Positions 1-9,868 of a stretch of DNA of 64,000 nucleotides are shown piece by piece. The DNA is from Mesorhizobium sp. B2-3-12 (GTDB taxonomy: Bacteria > Pseudomonadota > Alphaproteobacteria > Rhizobiales > Rhizobiaceae). Under the pieces are notes generated by a model. That model was not told the origin of the DNA and did no database searches. It worked only from the letters and a program-made list of their open reading frames with translations. Numbering within the stretch: position 1 is the stretch's first letter; each line of letters opens with the position of its first letter. The position numbers and the translations under genes are program-made. The DNA lies in contig NZ_VFVR01000001.1 in assembly GCF_006442205.1 (NCBI RefSeq), positions 186,001 through 250,000 of the forward strand, in the 5' to 3' direction.

Positions 1-139
1 CAGTGCAACATTAGGTCTTGGCCCAATCTGGCACGCACCTCCTAGAATGCGGTGGCGAATACGCGCATTGCGGTGATTTCGACGTGTCGCTCTGCGGAAT
101 TTGCCTTTGCCGGCATGAGGAAACAAGAAGGAGTTTGCA

Positions 140-1462
140 ATGACCGAAGCTGCGAAAAAACTGGATGTGGGCGGCCAGGAGGCCACGGCAACGCTGGAAT
201 TCGCCGGCAAGACCCACGAGTTCAAGGTGCGAAGCGGCTCGGTCGGGCCCGACGTCATCGACATCGCCTCGCTCTACAGCACCACCGGCGCCTTCACCTA
301 TGATCCCGGCTTCACCTCGACCGCGAGCTGCGAATCCGAGATCACCTTCATCGACGGCGATGCCGGCATCCTCCTGCACCGCGGCTATCCGATCGACCAG
401 CTGGCCGAGCACGGCGACTTCCTCGAAGTCTGTTATCTCCTGCTCTATGGCGAACTGCCCACCAAGGCGCAGAAGGACGATTTCGATTACCGCGTGACGC
501 GCCACACCATGGTGCACGAGCAGATGTCGCGCTTCTTCACCGGCTTCCGCCGCGACGCGCACCCGATGGCGGTTATGTGCGGTGTGGTCGGCGCCTTGTC
601 GGCCTTCTATCACGACTCGACCGACATCTCCGACCCCTACCAGCGCATGGTTGCCTCCATGCGCCTGATCGCCAAAATGCCGACGATCGCGGCCATGGCC
701 TACAAATACCACATCGGCCAGCCGTTTATTTACCCGAAGAACGATCTCGGTTTCGCGGCAAACTTCCTGCACATGTGCTTTGCCGTGCCGTGCGAGGAGT
801 ACAAGATCAACCCGGTGCTGGCGCGCGCCATGGAGCGCATCTTCATCCTGCATGCCGATCACGAGCAGAACGCTTCGACCTCGACCGTTCGTCTCGCCGG
901 CTCGTCGGGCGCCAATCCGTTCGCCTGCATTGCCGCAGGCATCGCTTGCCTGTGGGGTCCGGCGCATGGCGGCGCCAATGAAGCGGCGCTCAACATGCTG
1001 GGCGAGATCGGCCATGTCGATCACATCCCGGAATTCATCGCCCGCGCCAAGGACAAGAACGATCCCTTCCGGCTGATGGGCTTTGGCCACCGCGTCTACA
1101 AGAACTACGATCCGCGTGCCAAGATCATGCAGAAGACGGCGCATGAGGTGCTGGGCGAACTCGGCATCAAGGACGATCCGCTGCTCGACATCGCCATGGA
1201 ACTGGAAAAGATCGCGCTGACCGATCCCTATTTCATCGAGAAGAAGCTCTACCCGAACGTCGACTTCTACTCCGGCATCACGCTGAAGGCGCTGGGCTTC
1301 CCCACCACCATGTTCACCGTGCTGTTCGCCGTTGCCCGCACGGTCGGCTGGATCGCGCAGTGGAAGGAAATGATCGAGGATCCGCGCCAGAAGATCGGCC
1401 GTCCGCGCCAACTCTACACCGGAGCGCCGGAGCGCGATTACGTTCCGATCGCCAAGCGCTAA
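140..1462 (+). CDS. gltA: Citrate synthase
   Basis: Condenses acetyl-CoA with oxaloacetate to citrate, the entry step of the TCA cycle, in the cytosol. The 440-residue product has the length and order of the hexameric type II enzymes of Gram-negative bacteria. The motifs [10 protein letters not shown], with the active-site histidine, and [15 protein letters not shown], with the second histidine and substrate arginine, are both present. The ATG at 140 has an AAGAAGGAG ribosome binding site about 8 nt upstream. The gene stands alone and converges on lpxB, from which it is separated by a repeat-built hairpin. The 139 bases before it hold no gene that I can support; a preceding gene could end near position 14. 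Confidence 0.97.
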   Translation: MTEAAKKLDVGGQEATATLEFAGKTHEFKVRSGSVGPDVIDIASLYSTTGAFTYDPGFTSTASCESEITFIDGDAGILLHRGYPIDQLAEHGDFLEVCYLLLYGELPTKAQKDDFDYRVTRHTMVHEQMSRFFTGFRRDAHPMAVMCGVVGALSAFYHDSTDISDPYQRMVASMRLIAKMPTIAAMAYKYHIGQPFIYPKNDLGFAANFLHMCFAVPCEEYKINPVLARAMERIFILHADHEQNASTSTVRLAGSSGANPFACIAAGIACLWGPAHGGANEAALNMLGEIGHVDHIPEFIARAKDKNDPFRLMGFGHRVYKNYDPRAKIMQKTAHEVLGELGIKDDPLLDIAMELEKIALTDPYFIEKKLYPNVDFYSGITLKALGFPTTMFTVLFAVARTVGWIAQWKEMIEDPRQKIGRPRQLYTGAPERDYVPIAKR

Positions 1463-1467
1463 AATCA

Positions 1468-1542
1468 GGCAGTAGTGAGTAGTGAGTAGTAAGTAGTCAG
1501 ATTGGAGATTTTGCTACTCACTACTCACTACTCACTACTGCC
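1468..1542. repeat. Inverted repeat built of heptanucleotide tandem repeats, between convergent gltA and lpxB
   Basis: The left arm (1468-1496) consists of about four copies of AGTAGTG. The right arm (1514-1542) consists of CTACTCA copies. The arms are 29 bp, match with one mismatch, and enclose a 17-nt loop. The right arm contains the lpxB stop codon (1535-1537), so the last residues of LpxB are encoded within the repeat. It may act as a bidirectional terminator or RNA-protecting stem between the two convergent genes, but it has no clear T-tract, so that role is inferred. Confidence 0.85.
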
Positions 1543-2713
1543 TACTCACTCTCTTCACGTACCCCATCACGACCTGCGCCGCGATCTCACCGGACGGCCT
1601 GTCCGTTGCCATGCGCCGTGAGATCTCGGCAAACCCGTCTTTCTGCCAGGCGCGCATTCCTGTGTCGGCCAACAGCGCTTCCACCTGGCGTGCCAGATTG
1701 TTCGGTTTGACGTACTCGTTGTAGAACTCCGGGATCAGCGCGCGATCCGAGATCAGGTTGGGCAGCAGGGCCGACCAGACGGAGACGAGATAGGGCGCGA
1801 CGACACGCGCGACAGGGTCGAGCCTATAGCTGGAGACCATCGGCACGCCGGACAAGGCCAGTTCCAGGGATACGGTGCCGGAGGCGATCAACGCCGCGTC
1901 GGCCTTGCCGAAGGCCTGCCATTTGCGCTCGGGCTCAAGGATGATCTCGGGTTTCTCGTCCCAGCGCGTGACAGCGGACCGCACGGTATCGGCGACATGC
2001 GGCACCGTCGGCAGCATCAGCCGGAGCCGGTGCCCGCGAGCCCGCAACATCGACACGGTCTCGCCAAACGGCTCGAGCAGCCGCCGCACCTCGCCGCGCC
2101 GCGAGCCGGGCAGGACAAGCAGTGTCTTCACGCGATCCGGCGAGAGGTCGCGCGGCTGACCTTGAGCCTTGGCGGCCGACAGCACGCCCGCGTCATGGGT
2201 GAGACGATGTCCGACATAGGTGCCAGGCGGGCCGCCCAGTCGCGCGAGCTCCTTCACCTCGAAGGGCAGGATACACAGGATGTGGTCGACATAGGGCTTC
2301 ATCGCCACCGCCCTGCCCGGACGCCACGCCCAGACGCTCGGGCAGACATAGTGGATGATCGGGATCGACGGGTTGGCCGCGCGCACCTTCCTGGCGACGC
2401 GCAGCGAAAAATCAGGGCTGTCGATGGTGACGAGGCAGTCTGGCCTGGCGTCGGCAACCATGCCTGCCATCTGGCCGATCCGCCGCATCAGGCGCGGCAG
2501 ATCCCGCAGGACGGCACTGAAACCCATAAGCGCGACCTCGCCGGCGTCGAACGGAGGAACCAGCCCAAGCGCCTGCAGATGGCGGCCGCCGAGACCGACC
2601 AGTTGCACCTCGCGGCCCGTCATCTGGCGGAGCGACCGGATGATGTCGGCGCCAAGCAGGTCGCCCGATTCCTCGCCCGCGACGATCGCGATCTTCAACG
2701 CTCTGTCAGCCAT
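1535..2713 (-). CDS. lpxB: Lipid-A-disaccharide synthase
   Basis: Joins UDP-2,3-diacylglucosamine to lipid X, forming the beta-1,6 disaccharide of lipid A at the inner face of the inner membrane. The protein begins MADRALKIAIVAGEESGD, carrying the GEESGD motif of the family near its N terminus, and is 392 residues long. The open frame extends 18 codons upstream to 2767, but the ATG at 2713 is preferred: it matches the usual LpxB start and lies directly downstream of the lpxI stop (2715). It is the last gene of the lpxD-fabZ-lpxA-lpxI-lpxB run. Its stop codon lies inside the heptamer hairpin. Confidence 0.96.
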   Translation of the reverse strand: MADRALKIAIVAGEESGDLLGADIIRSLRQMTGREVQLVGLGGRHLQALGLVPPFDAGEVALMGFSAVLRDLPRLMRRIGQMAGMVADARPDCLVTIDSPDFSLRVARKVRAANPSIPIIHYVCPSVWAWRPGRAVAMKPYVDHILCILPFEVKELARLGGPPGTYVGHRLTHDAGVLSAAKAQGQPRDLSPDRVKTLLVLPGSRRGEVRRLLEPFGETVSMLRARGHRLRLMLPTVPHVADTVRSAVTRWDEKPEIILEPERKWQAFGKADAALIASGTVSLELALSGVPMVSSYRLDPVARVVAPYLVSVWSALLPNLISDRALIPEFYNEYVKPNNLARQVEALLADTGMRAWQKDGFAEISRRMATDRPSGEIAAQVVMGYVKRVSRQ

Positions 2714-2714
2714 G

Positions 2715-3620
2715 TCAGGACTCCGCTGCGGCCAGGCCGACGATGAACAGCCCAAGTTCGTTGGCACGCGAGAGGGTCGCGGGACCTTCGAGGATCAGCG
2801 AGCGACCCGCCTCGACGGCAATGCCGGCGAGCCCTGCCGCATGCGCCGCTTCGACCGTTTGCGGCCCCATCGAAGGAAGGTCAGCGCGTAGCTCCTGGCC
2901 TGGCTTGGCGCATTTGACCAGAACGCCGCGCGTCTTGCCGGCGATACGGCCATGGCCGCGCAGCAGCCTGGCGCGGTCCAGCAATCCGGCCGTGCCCTCG
3001 ATGCCCTCGAGTGCAATGGTCCGGCCGCCGACCGCGATCGCCGCCTGACCGATATCCAGTGCCCCGATGGCCTTTGCCGCGGCGAACCCTGCCTCGATAT
3101 CGCGCCAGTCCGTTTTCCGAGGCCCGGCCTTGGTCAACACGCCTTCGGCGGCGACGAGGCTCGGCACGATCTCGTGAGCGCCCACGACCTTTATCCCCCG
3201 GGCCTCGAGCCCGCGCGCCACCACCTTGAGCAGCCCGTCGTCGCCGCGCGCCAACGCCATGACAACGACCGGTATCACGGCGAGCAGGCTGAGGCTTGGG
3301 CGCAGATGTGTCAGTCTGGGCCTGCGCTTTATCTCGCCGGCAAGCACCAGATGGGTAATCCGGTTGCGCTTGAGCAGTGGAACGAGCGACCCTATCGCCT
3401 CCAGGGCAAGTGTATCATGCTCGTACCGGGACAACTCCGCCAGACGGTCGGCCTCGCCGGCCATGAGCACGATGAAGGGCGCATGACCCTGTTCGGCCAG
3501 ACCGGCAGCGACTTCGACCGGAAGGCTGCCGCCGCCGGCGATGATGCCGACCCTGGCATCAGGCGGGAGATCGAGACCAGCCGCGGCTGTCTCAGCCTTC
3601 GTCATCGGTATCGTCGTCAT
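2715..3620 (-). CDS. lpxI: UDP-2,3-diacylglucosamine pyrophosphatase, LpxI type
   Basis: Hydrolyses UDP-2,3-diacylglucosamine to lipid X and UMP, supplying one of the two substrates of LpxB. LpxI is the form found in alphaproteobacteria and is unrelated to the LpxH metallophosphatase. The N terminus RVGIIAGGGSLPVEVA and the later segment VLVKCAKPGQELRADLPS are typical of the family (COG3494). The gene sits between lpxA and lpxB. The start is uncertain: ATG at 3620 (301 residues) and ATG at 3605 (296 residues) both overlap the end of lpxA, which implies translational coupling. Confidence 0.93.
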   Translation of the reverse strand: MTTIPMTKAETAAAGLDLPPDARVGIIAGGGSLPVEVAAGLAEQGHAPFIVLMAGEADRLAELSRYEHDTLALEAIGSLVPLLKRNRITHLVLAGEIKRRPRLTHLRPSLSLLAVIPVVVMALARGDDGLLKVVARGLEARGIKVVGAHEIVPSLVAAEGVLTKAGPRKTDWRDIEAGFAAAKAIGALDIGQAAIAVGGRTIALEGIEGTAGLLDRARLLRGHGRIAGKTRGVLVKCAKPGQELRADLPSMGPQTVEAAHAAGLAGIAVEAGRSLILEGPATLSRANELGLFIVGLAAAES

Positions 3621-4425
3621 CGCCGCGCTTGAGCGATGGCACGGCAAAGTGCCGCTTGCCGCGACTGGTGATGAAATCGATGATCTTCATCGCGGCTGGG
3701 GAAGAGGCGAATTCCGCCTTGGCGAACTCGACGTTTTCGCCGACGGTGCGGGAGCGGTCGAAAATCGTCTTGTAAGCCTTGCGCAACAAATAGATTTCGG
3801 AACGCGGCAGGCCGGCCCGCTTGAGGCCGATGATGTTCAAGCCGCGCAAGCTGGCGCGGTTGCCCGCGGCGATGGCATAGGGAATGACGTCACCAACAAA
3901 TGCCGAACACCCGCCAAGAAAGGCATTGTCGCCGACGCGCACGAATTGATGAACGGCGCTGAGGCCGCCAATATAGACATTGTTGCCGATCTCGCAGTGG
4001 CCGCCCAGCGTCGCCCCATTGGCGAAGGTAGCGTTGTTGCCGACGGCGCAATCATGGGCGATGTGGGCATAGGCAAGGAAATTGCCATTGTCGCCAACCG
4101 TCGTTTCGCCACGGCTGGTGTCGGTGCCGACATGCATCGTGACGCCTTCGCGTATGGTGCAATTGGAGCCGATGACGAGCGTGGTGCGCCCGCCCTTGTG
4201 CTTGGTGTTCTGCGGCGGCGCGCCCAATGTCGCCATCGGATAGACCTTGGTCGAGGCGCCGATGGTGGTGGCGCCCATCACCGAGACATGGCTGACCAGT
4301 TCGACACCGTCGCCGATCACCGCCTCGGCGCTGACATGGCAGAACGGCCCGATGCGCACACCCTCGCCGATTTGAGCGCCTTCTTCCACGACGGAGGAAG
4401 GATGGATTGACGTCTTGATTTTCAT
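3592..4425 (-). CDS. lpxA: Acyl-ACP--UDP-N-acetylglucosamine O-acyltransferase
   Basis: Catalyses the first step of lipid A synthesis, moving a 3-hydroxyacyl chain from ACP to the 3-OH of UDP-GlcNAc. The protein is a left-handed parallel beta-helix: hexapeptide repeats run through the first 190 residues, including IHPSSVVEEGAQIGEG. The segment GGLSAVHQFVRVGDNAF holds the catalytic-region histidine. It is 277 residues from the ATG at 4425; a GTG two codons earlier (4431) is an alternative. It lies 13 bp downstream of fabZ and overlaps lpxI. Confidence 0.97.
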   Translation of the reverse strand: MKIKTSIHPSSVVEEGAQIGEGVRIGPFCHVSAEAVIGDGVELVSHVSVMGATTIGASTKVYPMATLGAPPQNTKHKGGRTTLVIGSNCTIREGVTMHVGTDTSRGETTVGDNGNFLAYAHIAHDCAVGNNATFANGATLGGHCEIGNNVYIGGLSAVHQFVRVGDNAFLGGCSAFVGDVIPYAIAAGNRASLRGLNIIGLKRAGLPRSEIYLLRKAYKTIFDRSRTVGENVEFAKAEFASSPAAMKIIDFITSRGKRHFAVPSLKRGDDDDTDDEG

Positions 4426-4438
4426 AGGCACTCGATCG

Positions 4439-4906
4439 TCAGTCGCCGGTGACCATCATGGCTGAAATCTCAGCCTCGGCTGCCTTGGTACCTTCGACCA
4501 GGGCCTCGCAGGCGAATTTGAGCAGGTTGCCGCGCTTCTTGATTTTCTTGACATGGATCTTCAACTGGTCGCCGGGAACGACCGGTTTGCGGAATTTGGC
4601 GTTGTCGATGGTCAGGAAATAGACCAGCGACGGTTTCGACGCCCCAAGGCTGCGGATGCAGATGGCGCCGGCCGTCTGCGCCATGGCCTCGACGATCAGC
4701 ACGCCCGGCATCACCGGCTGCTCCGGGAAATGGCCCTGAAAATGCGGCTCGTTGATGGTGACGTTCTTGATGCCGATGGCGGAGTCGTCGCCATCGATGT
4801 CGACGATGCGGTCGATCATCAGGAAGGGATAACGGTGTGGCAGGAGCTTCATCAGCCCCAATATGTCGACCGCTTCCAGCGTTGTCGCCGCCACCATGTC
4901 AGCCAT
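4439..4906 (-). CDS. fabZ: 3-hydroxyacyl-ACP dehydratase
   Basis: Dehydrates (3R)-hydroxyacyl-ACP to trans-2-enoyl-ACP in type II fatty acid synthesis. It competes with LpxA for the same hydroxyacyl-ACP pool, which fits its place between lpxD and lpxA. The 155-residue hot-dog protein carries the [11 protein letters not shown] segment with the catalytic histidine and [20 protein letters not shown] with the helix glutamate. Its ATG overlaps the end of lpxD by 8 bp. Confidence 0.97.
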   Translation of the reverse strand: MADMVAATTLEAVDILGLMKLLPHRYPFLMIDRIVDIDGDDSAIGIKNVTINEPHFQGHFPEQPVMPGVLIVEAMAQTAGAICIRSLGASKPSLVYFLTIDNAKFRKPVVPGDQLKIHVKKIKKRGNLLKFACEALVEGTKAAEAEISAMMVTGD

Positions 4907-5954
4907 TGTCCTTGCCCTGCTTGCGTGCCCTGGCCATCGTGCGCAACATGGCTATCTCTCGCATGGCTTCCGCCATCGGCTGTGCCGGGTAGCCACCCCA
5001 TATCTCGCCGGCGGGAACATTGCTCATAAATCCACTTCTGGCGGCAAGCTTGGCACCTGAACCAATCGTCAGATGATCCGCGAGCCCGACACCGCCGCCC
5101 ATGGTGACATTGTCCCCCACCACCACGGAACCTGAAATACCTGAAAGCCCGGCTACTATGCAATTGCGGCCGATGCGGACGTTATGGGCGATCTGCACGA
5201 GATTGTCGATCTTGGTGCCTTGCCCGATGATAGTGTCGGACATGGCGCCGCGATCGACCGTGGAATTGGAACCGATCTCGACATCGTCCTGGATGACGAC
5301 CCGTCCGATCTGTGGAACACGCTCCGGCCCCTTGGCGCCGCCGACAAAGCCAAAGCCGTCCTGACCGATCCTGGCGCCACCATGGATGATGACCCGGTTG
5401 CCGACCAGCGCGTACTGGATGCTGGCGCCCGGGCCGACATAGCCGTCACGGCCGATCTGGCAGGACTGTCCGATGACGGCATTGGGTGCAATGACGGTGC
5501 CGCTGCCGATCGAGACTCCTGGCCCGACGACCGCGCCGGCCTCGATGACGACGCCGGCTTCGACATGCGCGGTCGGGTCGACATGGGCATGCGGCGAAAC
5601 ACCGGTTTCGCCGGTCATTGCTCCCGGCGTGGCGGCTGTCGGAAACAAGAGGCGCCCAACCAGCGCGAAAGCCTGTTGCGGCCGTGGATGGGTCAGGACA
5701 GCGATGCCGGACGGCGCCTTGTTTGCGAACTCCGCCGGACACAGCACCGCTGCAGCCCGCAGCGACGGCATCAGCGCGGAATTACGCCTGCCGTCGACGA
5801 AGACCAGCGCGTTGGCGCCGCCTTCATTGGCTGGCGCCAGCGCATCGATCACAACGCCGGATTGGCCGGAATCGACTAGCACCGAGCCGGTCAGATTCGC
5901 GACTTCGGCCGCCGTATACCGGCGTGATGGCGCGAAGAACACCGGGTCGGTCAT
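4899..5954 (-). CDS. lpxD: UDP-3-O-acylglucosamine N-acyltransferase
   Basis: Adds the second, N-linked hydroxyacyl chain to UDP-3-O-acyl-glucosamine, the third step of lipid A synthesis. The 351-residue protein has an N-terminal uridine-binding domain (about 1-110), then a left-handed beta-helix of hexapeptide repeats (about 115-300), then a C-terminal helix. The segment [18 protein letters not shown] has the pattern and catalytic-region histidine of LpxD. It lies 75 bp downstream of bamA and overlaps fabZ, which suggests one transcript. Confidence 0.96.
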   Translation of the reverse strand: MTDPVFFAPSRRYTAAEVANLTGSVLVDSGQSGVVIDALAPANEGGANALVFVDGRRNSALMPSLRAAAVLCPAEFANKAPSGIAVLTHPRPQQAFALVGRLLFPTAATPGAMTGETGVSPHAHVDPTAHVEAGVVIEAGAVVGPGVSIGSGTVIAPNAVIGQSCQIGRDGYVGPGASIQYALVGNRVIIHGGARIGQDGFGFVGGAKGPERVPQIGRVVIQDDVEIGSNSTVDRGAMSDTIIGQGTKIDNLVQIAHNVRIGRNCIVAGLSGISGSVVVGDNVTMGGGVGLADHLTIGSGAKLAARSGFMSNVPAGEIWGGYPAQPMAEAMREIAMLRTMARARKQGKDNG

Positions 5955-6029
5955 TCCAGAAGCTATATCCAGCTAGGTCGGAACATTTCTCCCGGATCGA
6001 AAAAACCCGGGAGCATCGTTGGCCGCCGA

Positions 6030-8411
6030 TCAGAAGCGGGTCGATATGCCGAAGTTGAATTCCTGCACGTCGTCGGTGGCTTCCTTCCTGACGGGGATCG
6101 CATAGTCGATGCGGATCGGGCCGAACGGCGAGGCCCACATCAGGCCGAGACCCACGGAAGCGCGCAACTTCATGCCAACCGACGACTGATCAACCAGGCT
6201 CTGGTTGCCGATCTGGCTGCCGTAGAGCGTTGCCGCGTCGGCGAACACCGCGCCACGCAAGCCGAAGCTCTCGGGAACGACCGGCAGTGGGAACTGAGCT
6301 TCGGCCGACGCGTTGAAATAGGTTGTACCGCCCAGGTGATCGCCTACACCGGCGGAGTCAACGGGACCGATGCCGCCGTAGGCAAAGCCGCGGATCATGC
6401 GGTCGGTGCTCTGGAACTGATCGAAGATACGCAGACCGCCATCGCCACCATACCCCTCGACATGGCCGGCGCCGCCCGAAATGAGGCCGACGAGGTCAAG
6501 CTGTTCGGACAGCGTCTGATAGATGCTGCCGCGCCCCGTGATCTTCACGAACTTGGCATCGCCGCCGAGACCGGCAACTTCCACCGTCGTGTTGGCATAG
6601 ATACCCTCATGCGGGTTCTTCATGTCGTCGATGGTGTTGTAGACCAGCCCCAGGCTGACCGACGACTTGATCCAAGGGCTTTCGGCGATGCCATCCAGAA
6701 TGGCCGGCGAAATCGTGCAGGTGCCGTCCGGATCTCCAACAGTGGTAGGACCGCAGCTATCGTCGACCTTATATTTCTCCTGCGAGATATTATACGCCAG
6801 CTGGGTCGTGATGCTGTTGGTGATCGGCAGTCCGAAACGGATCGTCGCGCCGGTGGTGTCGCTGTCGTAATTGTTGTTGTATTCCCGCGTCGACTTGTAG
6901 ATGTCGAAGCCGGCGGCGATACGCCGCCCGAGGAAATACGGCTCGGTGAAGGACAGGCTGTAGTCGCGCGAATTCTTGCCGCCACCCGCCGACACCTTGA
7001 TGAACTGGCCACGGCCGAGGAAATTGCGCTCGGTGATCGATCCTTCGACGGACGGACCAGCCGAATCGCCACCGGTCGAATAACCAGCACCGACCGAGAA
7101 CTCGCCAGTCGATTTCTCGACCACGTCGACCACAAGCACGACCTGATCGGGGGCCGAGCCCGGCACCGTGGAAATGTCGACTTTGTCAAAGTAATTGAGG
7201 TCTTCCAGGCGTTTCTTGGCGCGCTGGATCAGCACCTGGTTGAACGCATCGCCTTCGCTGACATCAAACTCGCGACGAATGACATAGTCACGCGTACGAT
7301 CGTTGCCGCGGATTTCGATGCGCTCGACATAGGCCTTGGTGCCCTGATCGACGGTGTAGACCACCGAGATCGTGTGATTCTCGAAGTTGCGGTCACCGCG
7401 CGGCGTCACCTGGGCGAAGGCATAGCCGGAACCGGCCACCTTCTCGGTCAGCGCGATGATGGAGTCTTCCACGTCCTTGGCGTTGTAGACGTCGCCCTTG
7501 CGGGTTTCGACCACCGACTCCAGCGACTTCGAGTCGACTTCCGGAATGGTGCTCTCGACGCTGATGTCGCCGAAATTGTAGCGCTCGCCTTCCTGGACGG
7601 TGATGGTGACCGTGTATTTGTTGGTCGCGTTGTCGAGCTCGCCGACAGCGGAGACGACCTGGAAATCGGCATAACCGTGATTGTAGTAGAAGCGGCGCAG
7701 CAGCTCCTGGTCGGCACGCAGCTTGTCTTCGTCATAGACGTCGTCGCGCAGGATGAACGAGACCCAGGACGAACGCTTGGTGTTGATCACGTCAGACAGA
7801 CGGCGGCTCGAATAGGCGCTGTTGCCGACGAAATTGATGGCCGCGATCTGCGTGCGGTCGCCTTCGGTGATGTGGAACACCACATTCACGCGGTTGTCGC
7901 CGAGCTCCATGACCTGCGCGGTCACGCCGGCATCGTCGCGGCCGATGCGCCTGTAAGCGGCCTTCACCGCCTCGACATCCGAATCGAGCGTGGCCTGAGA
8001 GAAGGTACCGCGCGACTTCAGCTGAACCGCGGCCTGAAGCGCGTTGTCCTTGAGCTTCTTGTTGCCCTGGAACAGCACCTGGTTGACGACCTTGTATTCC
8101 GAAACCTTGACCACCAGGGTCGAGCCGACCTGGTTGATCTGGACGTCCGAGAACAGGCCGGTGCCGAACAGTGCCTTGACCGCGCTATCGACATCGGAGC
8201 TGGAGAAGGCCTTGCCGGGCTTGATGGTGATGTAGTTGCGAATGGTATCGGCGTCGACACGCTGGTTGCCGCTCACCTCCACCCTGCTTACGACAGCGGC
8301 TTCGGCCGCCGATGTGGCAACGAACTGCACTGCGAGCGCACCTGGTACAACCAGAGCGGCGGACAGTGCCGCCGCTGACGCGGCGTTTAGAAACTTGGAT
8401 GCTGCCTTCAT
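6030..8411 (-). CDS. bamA: Outer membrane protein assembly factor BamA
   Basis: Central subunit of the BAM complex, which folds and inserts beta-barrel proteins into the outer membrane. The 793-residue precursor starts with a hydrophobic signal peptide ending near AEAAVVSRVEV. Five POTRA domains follow (about 40-430), and then a 16-stranded barrel. The barrel region includes VEGSITERNFLGRGQ and, near the end, FGPIRIDYAIPV, and the protein ends in phenylalanine. It lies between rseP and lpxD, the common alphaproteobacterial order. The 217-bp spacer upstream contains a GGTTAA-N11-TTAACC dyad. Confidence 0.97.
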   Translation of the reverse strand: MKAASKFLNAASAAALSAALVVPGALAVQFVATSAAEAAVVSRVEVSGNQRVDADTIRNYITIKPGKAFSSSDVDSAVKALFGTGLFSDVQINQVGSTLVVKVSEYKVVNQVLFQGNKKLKDNALQAAVQLKSRGTFSQATLDSDVEAVKAAYRRIGRDDAGVTAQVMELGDNRVNVVFHITEGDRTQIAAINFVGNSAYSSRRLSDVINTKRSSWVSFILRDDVYDEDKLRADQELLRRFYYNHGYADFQVVSAVGELDNATNKYTVTITVQEGERYNFGDISVESTIPEVDSKSLESVVETRKGDVYNAKDVEDSIIALTEKVAGSGYAFAQVTPRGDRNFENHTISVVYTVDQGTKAYVERIEIRGNDRTRDYVIRREFDVSEGDAFNQVLIQRAKKRLEDLNYFDKVDISTVPGSAPDQVVLVVDVVEKSTGEFSVGAGYSTGGDSAGPSVEGSITERNFLGRGQFIKVSAGGGKNSRDYSLSFTEPYFLGRRIAAGFDIYKSTREYNNNYDSDTTGATIRFGLPITNSITTQLAYNISQEKYKVDDSCGPTTVGDPDGTCTISPAILDGIAESPWIKSSVSLGLVYNTIDDMKNPHEGIYANTTVEVAGLGGDAKFVKITGRGSIYQTLSEQLDLVGLISGGAGHVEGYGGDGGLRIFDQFQSTDRMIRGFAYGGIGPVDSAGVGDHLGGTTYFNASAEAQFPLPVVPESFGLRGAVFADAATLYGSQIGNQSLVDQSSVGMKLRASVGLGLMWASPFGPIRIDYAIPVRKEATDDVQEFNFGISTRF

Positions 8412-8514
8412 CGGGCTTAATAACCTTTTCTCGTAGTCCCCACGGCGAGAAAACCGGACGTGCGGTCATTTCCCCTACCGTATTAACCGGATTTTCCCTA
8501 CACGCAAGGCTTCT

Positions 8515-8537
8515 GGTTAATTTGTATTTACTTAACC
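8515..8537. promoter_or_regulatory. GGTTAA-N11-TTAACC dyad upstream of bamA
   Basis: In the 217-bp spacer between rseP and bamA, GGTTAA (8515-8520) and TTAACC (8532-8537) form a perfect inverted repeat with 11 nt between the arms. The TTAA content resembles CtrA-type boxes, but the spacing is not the TTAA-N7-TTAA of the full CtrA site. A regulatory role is inferred only from position and symmetry. Confidence 0.35.
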
Positions 8538-8628
8538 CTGTTGCGTGGCTTTCGCGTCACTCATATCCCCGTGCATGGTAAACGGCGTCTCAACATCGAC
8601 CATGCCCAGGCCAAATTCCTTCATGATT

Positions 8629-9771
8629 TCAGCACCCAAAGAGATCGTTCCAGAACACGAACCCCATGAAGCACAACACCAGAAGCAGACCGGCCCGATA
8701 GGCCATTTCCATCATCCGTTCCGACACCGGCCGGCGGATGACGGCCTCCACCCCGTAGAACAACAGATGGCCGCCGTCGAGGGGGGGAATCGGCAAAAGG
8801 TTTAGAATGCCTATCCCCACGGACAGCAGCGCGACGAGCTGCACCAGCCATTCGAAACCCAATTTGGCGGCCCTGCCGGCCATGTCGGCGATCTTGACCG
8901 GGCCACCCAACTGGCACTTGTCCTCGCGCCCGACGGCGAAGCGTTGCATGAACTGGCCGGTGCGCTCGATGACGTGGCCGGTTTCCTCAATCGCCGCCGC
9001 AACGGCTCCGACCGGGGTGTAGGTGATGAGACGAGGCTGGCCGAGTTCCTTGTTGTTGACGACGCCGATCACCGCGACCTTGACCTTGTTGCCGAGCGCG
9101 TCCTCCTGCTCCATCAGTTGCGGCGACGCGGTCACCGTGACCTCCTTGCCGTTGCGCAGCATGACGAAGGTGATGGTATCGCCGGCCCGGCCCGAAACCA
9201 GCCGCTGCACGTCGCCGAAGGTTTCGACCTTGCTGCCGTCAACGCTGACGAATCGGTCGCCAGGCAAAATGCCGGCCTTGGCCGCGGGACTGTCGGTGGT
9301 GACCTCCGCCACCATCGGCTCCGCGACATAACGCCCGTAGGAGGCAAACAGCACGGAAAAGACGACGATCGTCAGCAGGAAGTTGAACAGTGGCCCGGCC
9401 GCCACCGTTGCCGCGCGCTTCCAGATCGGCTGGGTGTGGAAGGCAACCTTGCGTTCCTCATCGGTCAGCGTCTCGAGCTCTTCCGATGTCGGCTGGCTGG
9501 AGGTGGCGTTCATGTCGCCGACAAACTTGACATAGCCGCCAAGCGGTATGGCGCAAAGCTTCCAGCGCGTGCCATGCCTGTCGTTGAAGCCGATGAGTTC
9601 GGGACCAAAGCCGATCGAGAAGGCCCTGACGCCGATGCCGCACCAGCGGCCGACGAGATAGTGGCCCATCTCGTGAACGAACACGACCACGGTCAGCACG
9701 AAGAGAAACGGCACGAGCGTGCCGAGAAAGAAGCCTTCCGTGCCGAAAATCGCGTGAAGAATCTCGTTCAA
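8629..9771 (-). CDS. rseP: RIP metalloprotease RseP (site-2 protease)
   Basis: Inner-membrane zinc protease that cleaves within or next to membrane segments of regulatory proteins such as anti-sigma factors. The active-site motif VVFVHEMGHYLVGR (HExxH) is near the N terminus. A PDZ domain follows (about 130-215), and the distal zinc aspartate lies in LNLLPIPPLDGGHLLFYG. The 380-residue frame starts with TTG at 9771. A GAGGG ribosome binding site six nucleotides upstream supports this rare start, and no ATG exists before the catalytic motif. It lies between cdsA and bamA. Confidence 0.95.
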   Translation of the reverse strand: MNEILHAIFGTEGFFLGTLVPFLFVLTVVVFVHEMGHYLVGRWCGIGVRAFSIGFGPELIGFNDRHGTRWKLCAIPLGGYVKFVGDMNATSSQPTSEELETLTDEERKVAFHTQPIWKRAATVAAGPLFNFLLTIVVFSVLFASYGRYVAEPMVAEVTTDSPAAKAGILPGDRFVSVDGSKVETFGDVQRLVSGRAGDTITFVMLRNGKEVTVTASPQLMEQEDALGNKVKVAVIGVVNNKELGQPRLITYTPVGAVAAAIEETGHVIERTGQFMQRFAVGREDKCQLGGPVKIADMAGRAAKLGFEWLVQLVALLSVGIGILNLLPIPPLDGGHLLFYGVEAVIRRPVSERMMEMAYRAGLLLVLCFMGFVFWNDLFGC

Positions 9772-9868
9772 TTCAAGCCCTCAAATTCTTCCGCGGTCGC
9801 GCCGTGACTGTGACATCAATCCAGGCGAATCCAAGGCAGGTCCGCCCCCGATCGTGCAACGACACCAT

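Noticed and set aside
11..1411. A 466-residue open frame on the minus strand across gltA
   Set aside because: It is antisense to a well-supported citrate synthase and results from high GC third positions; it has no recognisable domain or ribosome binding site.
1468..1542. CRISPR-like array at the gltA/lpxB junction
   Set aside because: The repeats are 7 bp in direct tandem without spacers and form one palindrome, and no cas gene is present.
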